Below, piece after piece: positions 4,964-5,299 of a DNA stretch of 5,299 nucleotides. Each line of letters begins with the position of its first letter. Position 1 is the stretch's first letter. The DNA is taken from the NCBI GenBank assembly GCA_031267075.1, contig JAIRZU010000035.1:1-5299 (forward strand). Reading direction: 5' to 3'. Below the pieces are notes generated by a model that did not search any database, was not told where the DNA came from, and saw only the letters and a program-made list of their open reading frames with translations. Both the position numbers and the translations under genes were made by a program. This DNA is from Holosporales bacterium. GTDB lineage: Bacteria; Pseudomonadota; Alphaproteobacteria; RUG11792.

Positions 4964-5299
4964 ATGAAAAGCAAACTTGTAACATCAACACTCATTCTAG
5001 AACTAATAGCCTGTGAGGCCTGGAGTTCTAGAGAGAGAGTCCTCAGTTGTAAGAAGCATCCCAACCAGAACTGTCTTCAAAACACAGGAAGACATTCTTG
5101 AAGCCGTCAGTGGTATATCACACCAGATAACACAGGTTAGCACTGATCTTGAAACGAAGATAGAAAGCCTGGCATCAGCACCAGGTAATCATACAGAGAC
5201 ACCAGGCGAATCCACCCCAGTAGTAGACATTGATACAACCGAGATAACATCCACTTTGGGTGAGATTAAGAGTGCGCTGACTGATGAGGAAGCAGGCCT
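4964..5299 (+). CDS. Putative surface lipoprotein split by a frameshift at an AG repeat; 3' end beyond the window
   Basis: I do not recognise the family. The ATG at 4964 follows a strong ribosome binding site and encodes a short signal-like peptide, MKSKLVTSTLILELIAC, with lipobox LIAC and candidate lipidated C17. An acidic Glu at 13 in the hydrophobic part is unusual. In the given sequence this frame stops at TGA 5099-5101 after 45 codons. From 5010 to the right edge another frame is fully open and protein-like. It is rich in Glu, Thr and Ser, with a coiled-coil-like stretch (EDILEAVSGISHQITQVSTD, then LETKIESLAS) and a Pro/Thr-rich linker (about 5178-5220). The two join in frame if one AG is added to the (AG)5 run at 5030-5039. 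The gene is therefore either switched off by repeat length, a pseudogene, or affected by a sequencing error. A GTG at 5013 could start the second frame but has no ribosome binding site. An exported or surface role is inferred only from the lipobox. Confidence 0.55.
5030..5039. repeat. (AG)5 dinucleotide repeat at the frameshift point
   Basis: Five AG units lie about 22 codons into the putative lipoprotein gene, just after the lipobox cysteine. With five units the signal peptide is out of frame with the long downstream frame; with six (or three) it is in frame. Repeat slippage of this kind is a known cause of phase variation in bacterial surface genes. Five units is short for a highly mutable tract. 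Confidence 0.7.

Noticed and set aside
5013..5299. GTG at 5013 as an independent start for the long right-hand frame
   Set aside because: No ribosome binding site precedes it and it would leave the strong site at 4948-4957 serving only a 45-codon stub; the frameshift explanation fits better, though it is not proven.
1..5299. tRNA, rRNA, CRISPR arrays, insertion sequences
   Set aside because: No T-loop signatures, regularly spaced repeats, transposase-like frames or terminal inverted repeats were found on either strand by eye.

Overview
The window looks like the chromosome of an alphaproteobacterium of the order Rickettsiales, most likely family Anaplasmataceae. The evidence is a compact gatC-thrS pair, a biotin synthase, a short MucR/Ros-family regulator and short intergenic gaps in the first 4.1 kb. 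Sampled coding lines are roughly 47-60% G+C, which would suit a higher-GC Anaplasma better than Ehrlichia or Wolbachia. That genus-level guess is inference from composition and gene content, not from any search.

Layout. Positions 1-424 hold an unrecognised soluble protein gene on the + strand whose frame is open to the left edge. Positions 425-827 hold no recognisable family. They do contain two short minus-strand frames: a 53-residue single-pass membrane protein at 442-603 and a 39-residue frame at 622-741. The same bases carry a near-perfect sigma-70 promoter on the + strand (466-494) and a short Thr-containing peptide frame (530-592), so the two readings of this stretch compete. gatC (828-1112) and thrS (1126-3042) follow as a + strand translation operon. 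A probable terminator hairpin overlaps the thrS stop codon.

bioB (3059-4009) runs convergently on the minus strand, only 16 bases from thrS. Upstream of it, on the same strand, lies a mucR-like regulator (4131-4559) whose zinc-finger ligand positions are partly lost. A perfect 8-bp inverted repeat sits between the two.

Positions 4560-4963 are a sharply AT-rich (about one third G+C) intergenic region. It carries a plausible promoter for the mucR-like gene and, at its right end, a very strong ribosome binding site. That site leads into a putative lipoprotein gene that runs off the right edge. In the sequence as given, this gene is split by a frameshift. The break can be placed exactly at a run of five AG dinucleotides (5030-5039), and one additional AG unit joins the signal peptide to a long open frame. 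This possible phase-variable (on/off) surface lipoprotein is the most interesting item in the window.

Functionally, gatC and thrS both supply aminoacyl-tRNA and bioB makes biotin. The mucR-like protein is a candidate DNA-binding regulator whose targets cannot be read from this window. No tRNA, rRNA, insertion sequence or CRISPR array was seen.
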